This document shows positions 6,785 to 7,844 of a stretch of DNA of 7,844 nt, piece by piece. This DNA is from Proteobacteria bacterium UBA1847 (GTDB taxonomy: Bacteria; Pseudomonadota; Gammaproteobacteria; Steroidobacterales; Woeseiaceae), in assembly GCA_002338605.1 (NCBI GenBank), contig DDIP01000236.1, forward strand, positions 3,765-11,608. The letters run 5' to 3'. The notes below the pieces were generated by a model, which saw only the letters and a list, made by a program, of their open reading frames with translations, did not search any database and was not told the DNA's origin. Both the position numbers and the translations under genes were made by a program. Each line of letters opens with the position of its first letter. Within the stretch, counting starts at the first letter, position 1.

Positions 6785-7311
6785 TGGTCAAGTCCGGCCG
6801 CGCGAAACGAATGGAGAAGCACCACCGGCGCCATAAAGGGTCCGGTGCACTCAACCTCGTATCGCTGATGGATATCTTCACCATCCTGGTGTTCTTCCTG
6901 CTGGTTAATTCGTCGGACGTCGAAACGCTGCCGAGCACCAAGGAATTGCAGTTGCCCGAATCAATTGCCGAAGAAAAAGCCAAGGAAACGGTCGTGATTC
7001 TCATCGGTGAGACCAACCTCATAGTGCAAGGCAAGCCAATAGCCCTGATCGCCGACATCATGGCGACGAAGGGCAATGATATTCCCGCGCTTCGCGAGGC
7101 ACTGCTGTCACAAAACGACCGGGTTCTGCGCCGCGAAGCCAAAGACGACATTGCGGGTCGCGAGGTCACGATCATGGGCGACAAGGACATCCCGTACCGA
7201 CTGCTGAAAAAGGTAATGGCAACGTGTACGGAATCGGATTACGGACAGATATCGCTGGCTGTGCTGCAGAAGAGTTCAGACAAGCTGGACAACATTCAGG
7301 CCGCGCGTTGA
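6784..7311 (+). CDS. ExbD/TolR-family subunit 2 with the conserved Asp
   Basis: 175 residues from ATG 6784, which overlaps the previous stop (TGATG); GGAGGT at 6773-6778 is 5 bases upstream. The tail is very basic (KSGRAKRMEKHHRRHK), followed by one membrane helix at about 24-41 with the motif L-N-L-V-S-L-M-D-I-F. Asp30 (GAT at 6871-6873) is the expected proton-carrying residue. The periplasmic domain shows the family's usual elements: K-E-L-Q-L-P near the membrane, a beta segment V-V-I-L-I-G, and the C-terminal M-G-D-K-D-I-P-Y-R-L-L-K-K-V-M-A. It partners the ExbB-like channel and, from gene order and overlap, the preceding ExbD-like protein. Two tandem, clearly diverged ExbD/TolR genes after one ExbB gene also describe AglR-AglQ-AglS of Myxococcus gliding. 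Confidence 0.95.
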   Translation: MVKSGRAKRMEKHHRRHKGSGALNLVSLMDIFTILVFFLLVNSSDVETLPSTKELQLPESIAEEKAKETVVILIGETNLIVQGKPIALIADIMATKGNDIPALREALLSQNDRVLRREAKDDIAGREVTIMGDKDIPYRLLKKVMATCTESDYGQISLAVLQKSSDKLDNIQAAR

Positions 7312-7329
7312 AGCACAGGGACGACGTTT

Positions 7330-7334
7330 AGGAG
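7330..7334 (+). promoter_or_regulatory. Ribosome binding site supporting a TTG start
   Basis: AGGAG, 8 bases before TTG 7343, in the 31-bp gap after the second ExbD gene. No ATG or GTG in this frame lies between here and the membrane anchor, so it decides the start of the TonB-like gene. Confidence 0.75.
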
Positions 7335-7342
7335 TCACGGAA

Positions 7343-7844
7343 TTGGATTTACCGTTTTACAGAGAGTATGACCTGCCATGGACGACCGGTAGGAGCCAGG
7401 ACAAGAAGTTCCAGCGCCTGCTCGGTATCATCTTCCTGGTTTGTGCCGTTCTCAGTGCGGTATGGCCGTTCATTCCGGTGCCGGAGCCCGACCCGTTCGA
7501 TGTCCAGGAGATTCCACCGCGCATTGCTCAGCTGTTGCTCGAAGAAAAGCCCTTGCCACCGCCGCCGCCACCTGTCGTTGAGGAAGAGCCGGAACCGCAG
7601 CCGGAAGACCCGGAGCCGGAGCAGGTGGTAGAAGAAGTTCCCGAGCCGGAACCCGAAGAAATTCCGCCAGAGCCTGAAATCAACCGCGAGGAAGTCGCCC
7701 GCGAGCAGGCACAGGCAGCTCTGATGCCGTTTGCTGAGGATCTCGCGGACCTGGTCGACAATCAATTGCTGGAGCAGGTTGCAGACAATCGTGACCTGAG
7801 CGCGTCAGTCGGCGAGGCCGAACGCAATGAACGCTCGATGATTA
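7343..7844 (+). CDS. TonB/AgmX-like energy transducer, N-terminal part, 3'-truncated
   Basis: The frame runs from TTG 7343 to the window end without a stop; 167 codons are visible. Residues 1-25 are cytoplasmic (MDLPFYREYDLPWTTG, then KK and R). One membrane anchor spans about 26-44 (LLGIIFLVCAVLSAVWPFI). A periplasmic Pro/Glu-rich stretch follows at about 70-113, with six consecutive prolines at 72-77 and many P-E-P units, as in TonB/TolA-type transducers. Residues 115-165 are charged helix (REEVAREQAQAAL, FAEDLADLVDNQLLEQV). In TonB and in AgmX/PglI (GltJ/GltG) proteins such a layout ends in a C-terminal domain that contacts outer-membrane partners; that part would lie beyond the window. 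Following one exbB-type and two exbD-type genes it is the expected force transducer. The TonB-like layout is seen directly; the AgmX/PglI assignment is inferred from gene order. Confidence 0.85.
   Translation, partial: MDLPFYREYDLPWTTGRSQDKKFQRLLGIIFLVCAVLSAVWPFIPVPEPDPFDVQEIPPRIAQLLLEEKPLPPPPPPVVEEEPEPQPEDPEPEQVVEEVPEPEPEEIPPEPEINREEVAREQAQAALMPFAEDLADLVDNQLLEQVADNRDLSASVGEAERNERSMI

Noticed and set aside
7349..7765. Minus-strand frames opposite the Pro/Glu-rich TonB-like region, one with Gly-Ser repeats
   Set aside because: The Gly/Ser periodicity is just the complement of Pro and Glu codons in the real plus-strand gene.

Overview
The window reads as one stretch of a single plus-strand operon, almost wall-to-wall coding, with mid-range to moderately high GC by eye. 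The encoded proteins and the start signals (GTG, ATG and TTG starts, each with purine-rich Shine-Dalgarno sequences) fit a Gram-negative bacterium with an outer membrane. The protein style suggests a gammaproteobacterium, but this is a family-level impression and not a proven placement. I see no RNA genes, mobile elements, CRISPR arrays or signs of recent transfer.

Layout: (i) 2-1612, the 3' part of a large TPR/helical-repeat protein that enters from outside the window. (ii) 1609-4434, a 941-residue secreted TPR protein. (iii) 4406-5068, a TPR lipoprotein. (iv) 5065-5526, a small acidic exported protein with a two-copy internal repeat and a conserved-looking C-terminal half. (v) 5527-5619, the only sizeable gap, holding two perfect 6-bp-stem hairpins and a strong ribosome binding site. 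(vi) 5620-6261, an ExbB/TolQ/AglR-type proton-channel subunit. (vii) 6266-6784 and (viii) 6784-7311, two different ExbD/TolR-type subunits in tandem. (ix) 7343 to the window end, the N-terminal part of a TonB/AgmX-like protein with one membrane anchor and a Pro/Glu-rich periplasmic stretch. This last gene starts at TTG and leaves the window without a stop.

How the genes may work together: the last four form a complete inner-membrane proton-motive-force energiser (ExbB + 2 ExbD + TonB-like transducer). The first four would supply TPR scaffolds reaching through the periplasm to a lipoprotein probably in the outer membrane. The same kinds of parts (one TolQ-like, two TolR-like, TonB-like proteins, several TPR proteins) make up the Agl-Glt gliding machine of Myxococcus xanthus, whose core is thought to derive from older envelope complexes of unknown function in non-gliding bacteria. 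The window is best described as an Agl/Glt-like or Ton-like envelope-spanning motor of unknown task. Its most striking detail is that the first ExbD has Asn (N25) where the proton-carrying Asp is expected, while the second keeps Asp (D30), so the motor may use an asymmetric ExbD pair.
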